A stretch of DNA of 64,000 nucleotides, taken from positions 3,782,001-3,846,000 of the forward strand of contig NZ_CP040709.1 in assembly GCF_005952805.1 (NCBI RefSeq), given 5' to 3'. Origin of the DNA: Inhella inkyongensis. Its GTDB lineage: Bacteria; Pseudomonadota; Gammaproteobacteria; Burkholderiales; Burkholderiaceae_C. Made by a program: the position numbers and the translations under genes. Shown here in pieces: positions 25,773-36,932 of this stretch (positions within the stretch are counted from its first letter, which is position 1; each line of letters starts with the position of its first letter). The notes beneath the pieces were generated by a model that was not told where the DNA came from, made no database searches, and saw nothing but the letters and a program-made list of their open reading frames with translations.

Positions 25773-26342
25773 CTTTACGGTCGAAGGTGCCAACTATTTC
25801 TCTGTCACTTGATGGGAAAGATGTCAGCTCGGGGCTGAATATCCTCCAGTCTGGCTTCAGGTCCCTGACCCGGCGGGTAAGGATGGCGATCAATTTGTGA
25901 GCCTAGTCCATGCTTGAAGCTTCTTCGTCGCGCTGCACCTTGAGGCTGACAACGGCTTCAATTTGGTCGATTAGCCCATAGGCTGATGGCCCGGTCAGAG
26001 GCTGCGAGCTCCACTAAGAAGCCGAGCAGGCGAGAGCTCTGCAGGGCCGACGGTCTCGTTCAGTCTGGCGGCTGCTGATCTTTAGCTGCGAGCAAGCTGT
26101 GCTTGTCCGAGCAAGCCTTGCAACTTCGCGCCGCCAACGATCTTTTCCCTTTTCAGTGATCGCCAGGGACGCTGAGACTATGCGAGCAGTCCGCGCCATG
26201 CATGTCCGCGATGCGATATGACCGACAACTCAGGGCTATCGCGTCGAATGACTCACTTCGCTGCACAGCCGCCGGCGGTCACTCCTACGGTCGTATCCAC
26301 ACCCATCCGTCCCAGACTTTCCAGCCCGCCCCCACCCCTCCC
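25773..26342. other. Gene-free right flank of the island
   Basis: About 570 bp between the STALD gene and the thiC leader. Short open frames occur on both strands (for example a 61-codon frame on the minus strand at 26014-26199), but none has a ribosome-binding site and recognisable sequence together. The composition rises towards that of the core genome near 26.25 kb. I see no terminator with a clear U tract, no att site and no transposase remnant that I can name. Confidence 0.5.
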
Positions 26343-26348
26343 TATACT
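26343..26348 (+). promoter_or_regulatory. Probable -10 box of the thiamine operon promoter
   Basis: TATACT lies about 10 bp before the first base of the TPP riboswitch P1 stem, the correct distance for transcription to begin at the aptamer. The -35 region is weak: an ACTTTCC at 26316-26322 is the best candidate, with a 19-20 bp spacing. Confidence 0.5.
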
Positions 26349-26357
26349 GCGCCCTCG

Positions 26358-29526
<3,169 letters not shown>

Positions 29527-29530
<4 letters not shown>

Positions 29531-29742
29531 CCATCACCCTGCACACCGACCACGGCCCGCTGACGGTCGATACGCCCTGCACCCTGGACGAACTGCTACC
29601 TCGCCTGCTGCCTCCGGGCCTGAACCCCGAGCAGTTAGCAACCGCCGTCAATGGGCAATTCGTCCCGCGCGGGCAACGCGCGCAGCTCGTGCTGCAAGAC
29701 GCCGATCGCGTTCTTTTGTTTTCACCCATCACCGGAGGCTGA
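29527..29742 (+). CDS. thiS: Sulphur carrier protein ThiS
   Basis: A 71-residue ubiquitin-like protein that carries the thiazole sulphur as a C-terminal thiocarboxylate. It ends FSPITGG, the required di-glycine, and has the expected LATAVNGQFVPRG and LQDADRVLLFSPITGG core. The start overlaps the thiO stop and thiG starts at the base after its stop. The adenylating partner ThiF is not in the window. Confidence 0.95.
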
Positions 29743-30531
29743 ATGGGCCTGCAAATTGGCAATCACCAGCTGGACAGCCGCTTCCTCCTCGGCACCGCCG
29801 GCTACCCCTCGCCAGCCATCCTGGCCGAGTCCATCCGCGCCTCCGGCGCCCAGGTGCTGACCCTGGGCCTGAAGCGCACCCTGGGCACCGGGGCGCGAGA
29901 CAACGGCTTTGTGCAGATCATTCGCGACGCGGCGAAAGATCAGGGTGCGCAGCTGCTGCCCAACACCGCCGGCTGCCGCAGCGCACACGAGGCCGTGCAG
30001 CTGGCCTGCATGGCGCGCGAGCTGCTGGACACCGCCTGGATCAAGCTCGAAGTGGTGGGCGACGAGCAGCTGCTGGCCCCCGACCCCTTCGAGCTGCTGG
30101 ACGCCGCCGCCCAGCTCGTCCGCCTGGGCTTCACCGTGCTGCCCTATTGCACCGACGACCTGGTGCTGGGCCAGCGCCTGCTGGACGCCGGCTGTGCCGG
30201 CCTGATGCCCTGGGGCGCGCCCATCGGCAGCGGCCAGGGCCTGCTCAACCCCTTTGCGCTGCGGGCGCTGCGCGCGCGCTTCCCTGCGGCCACGCTGATC
30301 GTCGACGCCGGCATCGGCGCGCCCTCGCAGGCCGCCCAGGCCATGGAGCTGGGCTTTGACGGCGTGCTGCTCAATTCCGCCGTGGCGCTGTGCGGCGACC
30401 CGGTGCGCATGGCCGCCGCCTTTGCCCAGGCCATTGCCGCCGGCCGTGCCGCCTTTGAGGCCGGCCCGATCGCGGCCCAGGACCTGGCCGTGCCCTCCAC
30501 CCCCGTCAGCGGCCGCCCCTTCACGCTATGA
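29743..30531 (+). CDS. thiG: Thiazole synthase
   Basis: Assembles the thiazole phosphate of thiamine from 1-deoxyxylulose 5-phosphate, iminoacetate and ThiS thiocarboxylate. It has 262 residues with a TIM-barrel pattern: FLLGTAGYPSPAILAESI, LLPNTAGCRSAHEAVQLA, the Schiff-base lysine in TAWIKLEVVGDEQLLAPD, CAGLMPWGAPIGSGQGL and LIVDAGIGAPSQAAQAMELG. It follows thiS without a gap and overlaps thiDE by 4 bp. Confidence 0.97.
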   Translation: MGLQIGNHQLDSRFLLGTAGYPSPAILAESIRASGAQVLTLGLKRTLGTGARDNGFVQIIRDAAKDQGAQLLPNTAGCRSAHEAVQLACMARELLDTAWIKLEVVGDEQLLAPDPFELLDAAAQLVRLGFTVLPYCTDDLVLGQRLLDAGCAGLMPWGAPIGSGQGLLNPFALRALRARFPAATLIVDAGIGAPSQAAQAMELGFDGVLLNSAVALCGDPVRMAAAFAQAIAAGRAAFEAGPIAAQDLAVPSTPVSGRPFTL

Positions 30532-32081
30532 ACTCTGCTTCCACAAGGCCCATCGTCTGGAGCGTGGCCGGCTCCGACAGCGGCGGCGGCGCCGGCATCC
30601 AGGCCGACCAGCGCGCCTTCGACGCGCTGCGCGTGCACGGCTGCACGGCCGTGGCGGCGCTGACGGCGCAGAACTCCACCGGCGTGCAACGCATCCAGGC
30701 CGTGGAGCCCGCAATGCTCGAAGCCCAGCTGGCCGCGCTGGCCAGCGACCTGCCGCCGCGCGCCATCAAGACGGGCATGCTGGGCAGTGCCGCCAATGTG
30801 CAGGTGTTGCTGCGTCAGCTGCAGCGCCTGCCTCAACGGCCGGCCCTGGTGGTGGACCCGGTCTGGCGCGCCAGCAGCGATGGCGCGGACCTCAGCGGGG
30901 GCGAGTTGCGCCAGTTTCTGATCGACGAGCTGCTGCCCCAGGCCACGGTGTGCACGCCCAATCGGCGCGAGGCCGCCTGGTTGCTGGGCCTGCCCAGCCT
31001 GGACAGCCTGAATGACGACGGGGCCCTGCTGGCCGCCCTGCCGCGCCTGCGCGCGCTGTCCGACTGCGCCTGGGTCGTCACCGGCGGCGACGCCGGCGGC
31101 ACGCAAGCGCGCGACCTCCTGCTCAGCCCCCAGTTCGAAGGCTGGCTGAGCCTGCCCCACATCCCCACCGCGCACCACCACGGCAGTGGCTGCACCTTTG
31201 CGGCCAGCTTGGGCGCCGCGCTGGCGCAGGGCTTTTGCGTGGCCGACGCCGCCGTGCTGGCCAAGATGGCCACGGCCGGCGCACTGCACGCCGGCAGCGC
31301 CGCGGGCAGCGGCGCCGGCCCGGTGCGGGCCGAGCCCGGCTTCGCCCTGCGGCGCGAACTGCTGCCGCAGGCCTGGCCCTTGCAATGCCTTCCGCACGAT
31401 CCACCTCAGACACCGCGCTTCAACCCCTGGCGCGAGCGCGGGCTCTATGCGGTGGTGGATAACGCGGCCTGGGTGGAGCGCCTAAGCGCGGCCGGGGTGC
31501 GCACGCTGCAGCTGCGCATCAAACGAGAGCCCGATGCGGCGCTGGAGGCCGAGGTGGTGGCAGCCGTGGCCGCCGCCCGCCGCGTTGGGGCCACGCTCTT
31601 CATCAACGACCACTGGCAGCTGGCGCTGCGCCATGGGGCCGATGGCGTGCACCTGGGGCAAGAAGACCTGGACGGTGCAGTGGACCTGCAGGCGCTGGCG
31701 CGCGCGGGTCTTCAGCTGGGCGTCTCCAGCCATTCGCTGTGGGAGCTGGCGCGGGCCTGGGCGCTCAAGCCCAGCTACATCGCCTGCGGCCCGGTGCACG
31801 CCACCACCACCAAGGCCATGCCCTGGCAACCCCAGGGCGCACACAACCTGGCCTATTGGGCGGCGCTGCTGGACCCCCTGCCGGTGGTGGCCATCGGCGG
31901 GCTCACACCGGAGCGCACGGTGCAGGCGGCCCGCTGCAGACCGGCCGGCTTTGCGGTGGCTTCGGGGCTGACGGCGGCGGAGCACCCCGAGGCAGCGGTG
32001 GCGGCCTATCAGCAGGCCTGGCGGGCAGGGCTGGGGGTGCCGGGGCTGGCCGCCCCAGAATTGCCGAAGCCCAGTCTCTAA
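30528..32081 (+). CDS. thiDE: Fused HMP/HMP-P kinase and thiamine-phosphate synthase (ThiD-ThiE)
   Basis: A 517-residue bifunctional enzyme. The N-terminal ThiD (about 1-275) phosphorylates HMP to HMP-PP: VAGSDSGGGAGIQADQRAFD, RAIKTGMLGSA, VVDPVWRASSDGADL and the catalytic HGSGCTFAASLGAAL. The C-terminal ThiE (about 300-510) joins HMP-PP to thiazole phosphate: LQLRIK, FINDHWQLALRHGADGVHLG, QEDL, and YIACGPVHATTTKAMPW (variant of GPxFxTxTK), then VVAIGGLTPERT. One polypeptide therefore supplies the last two steps, and the operon covers both branches apart from thiamine-phosphate kinase. It is convergent with the UbiH-like gene, with 4 bp overlap. Confidence 0.94.
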   Translation: MNSASTRPIVWSVAGSDSGGGAGIQADQRAFDALRVHGCTAVAALTAQNSTGVQRIQAVEPAMLEAQLAALASDLPPRAIKTGMLGSAANVQVLLRQLQRLPQRPALVVDPVWRASSDGADLSGGELRQFLIDELLPQATVCTPNRREAAWLLGLPSLDSLNDDGALLAALPRLRALSDCAWVVTGGDAGGTQARDLLLSPQFEGWLSLPHIPTAHHHGSGCTFAASLGAALAQGFCVADAAVLAKMATAGALHAGSAAGSGAGPVRAEPGFALRRELLPQAWPLQCLPHDPPQTPRFNPWRERGLYAVVDNAAWVERLSAAGVRTLQLRIKREPDAALEAEVVAAVAAARRVGATLFINDHWQLALRHGADGVHLGQEDLDGAVDLQALARAGLQLGVSSHSLWELARAWALKPSYIACGPVHATTTKAMPWQPQGAHNLAYWAALLDPLPVVAIGGLTPERTVQAARCRPAGFAVASGLTAAEHPEAAVAAYQQAWRAGLGVPGLAAPELPKPSL

Positions 32082-33304
32082 CGCCAGCCAAACATCAGCT
32101 GGCGCGCCAAGGCGCTGCGCAGCGGCGGCAGGGCCTGCAGGGCGCGCAGACCCACTTCGCGCGCCAGGGACAGCGCCGCGCTGTCTCCGGCGAACACGCG
32201 GGCCAGGCCGTCGGTGGTGGCCAGCAGGGCCAGGCGGTCGGGGCGGCGGCGGCGCTCGAAGCGGGCCAGGGCGGTGTCCAGGTCGGCGGCTCTTTCAACG
32301 CCCTCGCGCAGGGCCGTCACCAGCTGGTGGGCATCGCGCAGGCCCAGGTTGAGCCCTTGGCCGGCCACCGGGTGCAGGGTCTGGGCCGCATTGCCAATGC
32401 GCACTAGGCGGCCCTGCACCAATTGGGTCTCGGCGTTCAGGCCCAGCGGGAAGGCCTTGAGCGGGCCGTCGATGCCGGTCGCTGCGCGATGCGCGGCGGG
32501 CAGCAGGGCCTGCAAACGGGCCAGGCTCAGCGCCTCGGCCGGTTCGTCGGGCGAGGTGCACCACACCAGGGCGGCGCGCCGCCCCCGGGCGTCATCGGGC
32601 AGGGGCAGCACGGCCAGCGGGCCGTCGCGCGTGAAGCGCTCCACTGCGAGGCCGCGCGGCCAGTCCGCGCCCAGACGGATCTGCCCGACCCAGGCGGTCT
32701 GCGCGTACTCGCGCCGCCAGGGCTTGCCGGCCTGCTCGGCGAACAGGCCGCCCTCGGCCTGCACCACCAGATCAAAGGCCTCGGCCACGCCGGCATCGAG
32801 TTCGATGCGGCCGTCCGCCAGCATCTTGTGGCCCGCCACCTTCTGGCCGCCGGCGCTGCGCAGGCGCCGAGTTTGGGCGGGAAGCTGGGCCGCCTCCAGC
32901 GCCAGCCAGGCGCCCGCCAAGGGCGCCAGCACATCGGCATAGCCCAGCACCGCGCCGAGCAGGGGTTGGCGCAGTTCGCTGGCGCGCAGGCGCAGGTCGG
33001 TGCGGCCCGGCTCGCTCTGGCTGACCGAGACCTCCAAGATGGCCTCGGCGCGCACGGCCTCCCAGGCCTGCAGCCGGCTCAGGTGCTGAATGGAGCCCAG
33101 GTTCAGTGCCAGGGTGCGCGGATCGGGCGGCGGCGTGGCCGTGATCGGGCGGGCATCGAACAAAACGATCTGGGCCTGCGGCAGGGCCTGCGCAGCCTGC
33201 ACGGCAAAGGCCAGTCCGACCGGGCCGGCGCCCACCACGGCGATGCGCGGGGCGTCCAGTGGCAGAGGAGCGTCCAGGGGTTTGTGATCCAACATCGGCG
33301 CCAT
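32078..33304 (-). CDS. UbiH/UbiF/VisC-family FAD monooxygenase
   Basis: Flavoprotein hydroxylase of about 408 residues, of the kind that hydroxylates the ubiquinone ring. The N-terminal FAD motif is [20 protein letters not shown]. The second FAD/NADPH block DARPI follows near residue 60, and the family signature [24 protein letters not shown] is complete. Which carbon of ubiquinone it modifies cannot be told. Starts at 33304 (MAPMLDHKP) or 33295 are likely; the longest frame would run into the divergent aldo/keto reductase gene. Neither start has a clear ribosome-binding site. Confidence 0.85.
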   Translation of the reverse strand: MAPMLDHKPLDAPLPLDAPRIAVVGAGPVGLAFAVQAAQALPQAQIVLFDARPITATPPPDPRTLALNLGSIQHLSRLQAWEAVRAEAILEVSVSQSEPGRTDLRLRASELRQPLLGAVLGYADVLAPLAGAWLALEAAQLPAQTRRLRSAGGQKVAGHKMLADGRIELDAGVAEAFDLVVQAEGGLFAEQAGKPWRREYAQTAWVGQIRLGADWPRGLAVERFTRDGPLAVLPLPDDARGRRAALVWCTSPDEPAEALSLARLQALLPAAHRAATGIDGPLKAFPLGLNAETQLVQGRLVRIGNAAQTLHPVAGQGLNLGLRDAHQLVTALREGVERAADLDTALARFERRRRPDRLALLATTDGLARVFAGDSAALSLAREVGLRALQALPPLRSALARQLMFGWR

Positions 33305-33353
33305 CGTACGCAAACCGTTAAATTGCCCGCCTTCCCGATCCCGTGAATCCGCC

Positions 33354-34328
33354 ATGCACTACAACCGCCTGGGCCGCTCCGGCCTGCAAGTCTCCGCCCT
33401 GTCGCTGGGCTCTTGGATCACGTATCACAACCAGGTGGACACCGGCGCCGCCGTCGAGCTGATGGCCCAGGCCTATGACGCGGGCGTGAACTTCTTCGAC
33501 AACGCCGAGGTCTATGCCAAGGGCGAGAGCGAGCGCGTAATGGGCGAGGCGCTGAAGAAACTCAACTGGCCGCGCCTGAACTACATCGTCAGCAGCAAGT
33601 TCTTCTGGGGTCTGGACCGCGACGGCAACGCCGTGAACCGCAAGGACACGCTGAACCGCAAATACCTGATGCAAGCGCTCGATGGTTCGCTCCAGCGCAT
33701 GCAGCTCGACTTCATCGACCTGATCTACTGCCATCGCCCCGACCCGCACACCCCGATCGAGGAAACCGTGTGGGCCATGCACGACCTGATCCAGCAGGGC
33801 AAGGCGCTGTACTGGGGCACCAGCGAGTGGGCCGCCGACGAGATCCGCGCCGCCTACGAGATCGCCGAACGCCACCATCTGCACAAGCCGCTGATGGAGC
33901 AGCCGCAGTACCACCTGCTGCACCGCAAGCGCGTCGAGCAGGAGTACGCACGGCTCTATGACGAAATCGGCCTGGGGCTGACGACCTGGAGCCCGCTGGC
34001 CTCCGGCCTGCTGACCGGCAAGTACCGTCAGGGCGTGCCGGCCGGCAGCCGTGGCGACAACCAGGAATGGCTGCGCGCCCAATTGGTGGACCCGGCGCGC
34101 AATGCGGTGGTGGCGCAGCTCGAACCCATCGCCCAGGAGCTGGGCGGCACGCTGGCGCAGCTGGCGGTGGCCTGGATCACCAAAAACCCGCGCGTCTCCA
34201 CCGTCATCCTGGGCGCCAGCAAGGCCAGCCAGCTGAGCGACAACCTGGGCGCCCTGGCCCTGCGCGACAAGCTCACGCCCGAGCTGATGGCGCGCATCGA
34301 TGCCATCTGTCAGCCTCTCGCCCAGTAG
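33354..34328 (+). CDS. Aldo/keto reductase (Kv-beta-like, AKR6 type)
   Basis: An NADPH-dependent oxidoreductase of 324 residues. The catalytic tetrad is visible: Asp and Tyr in [15 protein letters not shown], Lys in IVSSKFFWG and His in [15 protein letters not shown]. The arrangement and the motif [12 protein letters not shown] match bacterial relatives of the potassium-channel beta subunit (YghZ-like). The C-terminal cofactor segment is [18 protein letters not shown]. It is monocistronic and divergent from the UbiH-like gene. The substrate is unknown, probably a reactive aldehyde. Confidence 0.9.
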   Translation: MHYNRLGRSGLQVSALSLGSWITYHNQVDTGAAVELMAQAYDAGVNFFDNAEVYAKGESERVMGEALKKLNWPRLNYIVSSKFFWGLDRDGNAVNRKDTLNRKYLMQALDGSLQRMQLDFIDLIYCHRPDPHTPIEETVWAMHDLIQQGKALYWGTSEWAADEIRAAYEIAERHHLHKPLMEQPQYHLLHRKRVEQEYARLYDEIGLGLTTWSPLASGLLTGKYRQGVPAGSRGDNQEWLRAQLVDPARNAVVAQLEPIAQELGGTLAQLAVAWITKNPRVSTVILGASKASQLSDNLGALALRDKLTPELMARIDAICQPLAQ

Positions 34329-34398
34329 CGATCAAGAGCCCCCGCACCGCCTCAATCCCGGCGACGCGCACGATGCCGGACGAACGCGTACTCAGCCG

Positions 34399-34542
34399 TC
34401 ACCGGACCCGCGCTCCATCGCTGGGCTCCTGGTACAGATTGGCCCCGTTCGCCAGCATGGACCCGGACTCCTTCGCGACAGCGCAGCCCGACAGCGAAGC
34501 GAACAGGGCGAGCAGCACCATGCGTTGAGAACAAGAGGTCAT
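34399..34542 (-). CDS. Small lipoprotein (47 residues)
   Basis: The frame begins MTSCSQRMVLLALFASLSGC and ends ATG-independent at a TGA after SDGARVR. The LSGC lipobox follows a basic start and a hydrophobic core, so Cys20 should be lipidated and the mature part is only 28 residues. The ATG overlaps the stop of the preceding gene (ATGA), which is the strongest argument that it is real. No family is recognised. It is the third gene of a minus-strand operon of unknown function. Confidence 0.6.
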   Translation of the reverse strand: MTSCSQRMVLLALFASLSGCAVAKESGSMLANGANLYQEPSDGARVR

Positions 34543-34826
34543 GCCTCTGGTCGTGACGAAAGCGAAGTCAGATAGTTCAGATCAGACTTGATTTGCGCCA
34601 AGAGCCGCATCTCAAACAGGCCAGACATCAGGTCCAGCACCTGCCCGGCGGCGCTCGATTCCAGCGCACAGTCGTTGTCCATCATGTTGCCGAGGGCCAT
34701 CTCAACCGCCAGCAGGGCTTCGCCGTGGCGCAAGTAATCACGGGCCATTTCAGCCCCCTCTTGGGGCAACACAGCACCCAACACGCGCAGCACCTGCTCA
34801 ACCGCCGCCTCGACAGACTGTGGCAT
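34539..34826 (-). CDS. Small acidic protein, possibly MafI-type immunity protein
   Basis: A 95-residue protein, helical by appearance: VEAAVEQVLRVLGAVLPQEG, then EMARDYLRHGEALLAVEMAL and GNMMDNDCALESSAAGQVLD. The H-G-E-x-L-L-A-x-E segment resembles the core of MafI-like immunity proteins (D/E-F-x-x-H-G-E-x-x-x-A-x-E), but this is only a pattern similarity. It overlaps the stop of the upstream gene by one base and the lipoprotein start by 4 bp, so the three are one operon. No toxin gene is adjacent. Confidence 0.5.
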   Translation of the reverse strand: MPQSVEAAVEQVLRVLGAVLPQEGAEMARDYLRHGEALLAVEMALGNMMDNDCALESSAAGQVLDLMSGLFEMRLLAQIKSDLNYLTSLSSRPEA

Positions 34827-35614
34827 CAGATGCTTCCCGCACTGACCAGAAAGCTGGGCCGCGGAATCGTTGGCATGTCCTCATAGGCCCGCAGCAAGAC
34901 AGCAGAGGGATTGAGATCCTTGCTCACGATCCCATGCACGATCTTGAGCCACATCCCCGACCGGGCGATCTGACCCAGATGCAACCAGCGTTCAGCCAGA
35001 TGCGCTTGCAGCACTTGACGTCCGGCCGCATGGAGGGCCTCGGCGCCATGCGCCGGAGCCAGCGCCTCCGCACACAGCAGATAAGCCAGTTGATGTGGCT
35101 TGCGCACCGTGCGCGGGGTGAGCTTGGCGGCCCGCTCGCCCAAGAAGGACTGATAGGCCGCGACCCCCGCCTCATTGCAGCCGCCCTGCACGGCACAAGC
35201 CATCAGCTCGTCGAGTAAGGCCGACAACCCGTTACCGCGCAAGTCCGCGCGCAGACGCTCCATGATGCTCAGTTGCCGCCGAAAGGCCTCGGCCCAGACC
35301 TCGGTGGCCGCTGAGCCGTCGCGCAACCAAAGCGCCAGGGCCTTGCCCTGGACCAATCGCTGGTGATAGGTCTCGGTCTCGCCGCCAAAGTCTTCGTTGC
35401 GCTGCAGCGAACGGTCGAACCATTCAACCGCTCGCTGGGCCAGCGCATGGGCTTGGGGAAACAAGCCCACAAGCCCGGCCGACACAAGGGTATGCACGAA
35501 GCCCTCAGCCCAGTTCCCCATGGGCCGTGACTCGTCATACTCCCAGCTGAACTCGAGCGCCAGCCGTGATCGCAGCAAACCCTCACGCGTGTTATCCGGT
35601 TTCCAAAACGACAT
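34826..35614 (-). CDS. Uncharacterised 262-residue soluble protein
   Basis: The first gene of a three-gene minus-strand operon. There is no signal peptide or membrane helix. The N-terminus MSFWKPDNTREGLLRSRLAL looks conserved, followed by WEYDESRPMGNWAEGFVHTL and a series of helices (AHALAQRAVEWFDRSLQRNE, GVAAYQSFLGERAAKLTPRT) suggestive of a TPR-like or all-alpha repeat fold. The start is well supported by AAGGAAGAG 5-8 bp upstream. I do not recognise the family. In this position, next to a MafI-like gene and with no toxin, it could belong to an orphan immunity locus. Confidence 0.65.
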   Translation of the reverse strand: MSFWKPDNTREGLLRSRLALEFSWEYDESRPMGNWAEGFVHTLVSAGLVGLFPQAHALAQRAVEWFDRSLQRNEDFGGETETYHQRLVQGKALALWLRDGSAATEVWAEAFRRQLSIMERLRADLRGNGLSALLDELMACAVQGGCNEAGVAAYQSFLGERAAKLTPRTVRKPHQLAYLLCAEALAPAHGAEALHAAGRQVLQAHLAERWLHLGQIARSGMWLKIVHGIVSKDLNPSAVLLRAYEDMPTIPRPSFLVSAGSI

Positions 35615-35790
35615 CCAACTCTTCCTTCCTCATGGTCGCCGACCACCCAGCCTTTGAGTGGCGCGTTTCGTCGCTGCTCCAAGGCCTACCGGGTTGGGGT
35701 CGCGATTCTCTGAACGCCCTCAAAGTACGCGCTGTGACAGCGGGTGCCCCACCCGCCGAGCGGAGTGAACCTTCGGCCAGCGCTTGCTAG

Positions 35791-36921
35791 CTAAGCCGCC
35801 ACCTCGACCCGGTTGCGCCCGTTGGCCTTGGCGCGGTAGAGCGCCGCGTCCACCTGGCGCAGCAGCTGATCGCCATGGCGGCTGTCGGCCACGCCAAAAC
35901 TGGCGGTGATGGCGATTTCGCGCCCCTGCCAGCGCAGGGGTTGGCGACTGAGTGCGACGCGCATGCGTTCAGCCACCACCAGGGCCTGATCCTGGTCGGT
36001 GAGCGGCATCAGCACCATGAATTCCTCGCCGCCGAAGCGACCCAGCACATCGCTCTGGCGCAGCAGGGGCGGCAGCACCTGGGCCAGATGGCGCAGCGCG
36101 GCATCGCCGGCTTCGTGACCCCGGGCATCGTTGATGGACTTGAAGTGGTCGATGTCCAGCATCACCAGGGCGAAGGGCTGGGGGTGGCGGCGGTGGCGCG
36201 CCTGCTCCTGCGCGATGCGTTGCTCCAGGCTGCGGCGATTGAACAGGCCGGTGAGGTGATCGCGCTCGGCCTGGCGGCGAATTTCCAGCACCAGACGTGA
36301 GAGCACGGCCCCAAATAGGCTGGCATTGAGCAGCACGGTCAACAGCAAAAAGACCCAGTGGAGGGCCACGGCATCGGCCGCCGGCTCCAGCATGGGTTCG
36401 CTGGGCAGGCCCAGCAAGCGCGCGGCCATCAGCAGCGCCGTGAACAAGAAGGGCAGCGCCAGGGTGGGGGCCGCGGCGCTGCCTTCAAAGGCGGCACGCG
36501 TGGCGCACCAGAGGTCCCGCGCAATGGCGGCACAAAGCAGGGCCGCGAAGCCGGAGTACAGCGCGATGTAGAGCCGCAGGGATTCCGGACCCGGCGTCGC
36601 GCTCAGGTAAGCGCTGGTGGCCAGGGCGATCAGGGCCAGCTCGAACTGCAGCGTCTGCGGCAGGCGCCAAAGCCGCCGCACGCCCCGACGCAAGGCCACA
36701 TAGGCGGCCAGCCCGAGCAGATCGGCGAACGCCCAGGCCCACCAGTCGGGCTGGCTGCCCCGCTGCAAGGTGGCCAGCAGGCTGAGCAACAACAGCAGAT
36801 CGGCCAGCGCGAAGTACTGACACGCCACCGACGCGATGCGCAGCGGATAGGCCAGGCACAGCCAGGCCAGAGCCCCCATGGCACATAGGACGGCGATGAC
36901 CTGGAGCAGTTGCGCGTCCAC
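35791..36921 (-). CDS. Membrane-anchored diguanylate cyclase (GGDEF)
   Basis: A 376-residue c-di-GMP synthase. The N-terminal 210 residues contain six or seven hydrophobic segments with no named sensor fold. The GGDEF domain has RDHLTGLFNRRSLE at its start, LDIDHFKSINDARGH and active-site FGGEEFMVLMP. The RQSD I-site stands five residues before GGEEF, so product inhibition is expected. It starts 11 bp after the stop of the PAS-GGDEF gene and so is probably the last gene of a murU-like, PAS-GGDEF, GGDEF operon. Confidence 0.9.
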   Translation of the reverse strand: MDAQLLQVIAVLCAMGALAWLCLAYPLRIASVACQYFALADLLLLLSLLATLQRGSQPDWWAWAFADLLGLAAYVALRRGVRRLWRLPQTLQFELALIALATSAYLSATPGPESLRLYIALYSGFAALLCAAIARDLWCATRAAFEGSAAAPTLALPFLFTALLMAARLLGLPSEPMLEPAADAVALHWVFLLLTVLLNASLFGAVLSRLVLEIRRQAERDHLTGLFNRRSLEQRIAQEQARHRRHPQPFALVMLDIDHFKSINDARGHEAGDAALRHLAQVLPPLLRQSDVLGRFGGEEFMVLMPLTDQDQALVVAERMRVALSRQPLRWQGREIAITASFGVADSRHGDQLLRQVDAALYRAKANGRNRVEVAA

Positions 36922-36932
36922 GCTGCGCCCGA

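Noticed and set aside
26014..26199. A 61-codon minus-strand frame in the gap between STALD and thiC
   Set aside because: Part of it (ITEKGKDRWRREVARLA) looks protein-like, but there is no ribosome-binding site and I cannot name a family; possible remnant, not supported as a gene.
35740..35756. Hairpin GCGGGTG / CACCCGC as a terminator
   Set aside because: It is short, without a U tract, and common by chance in GC-rich DNA.
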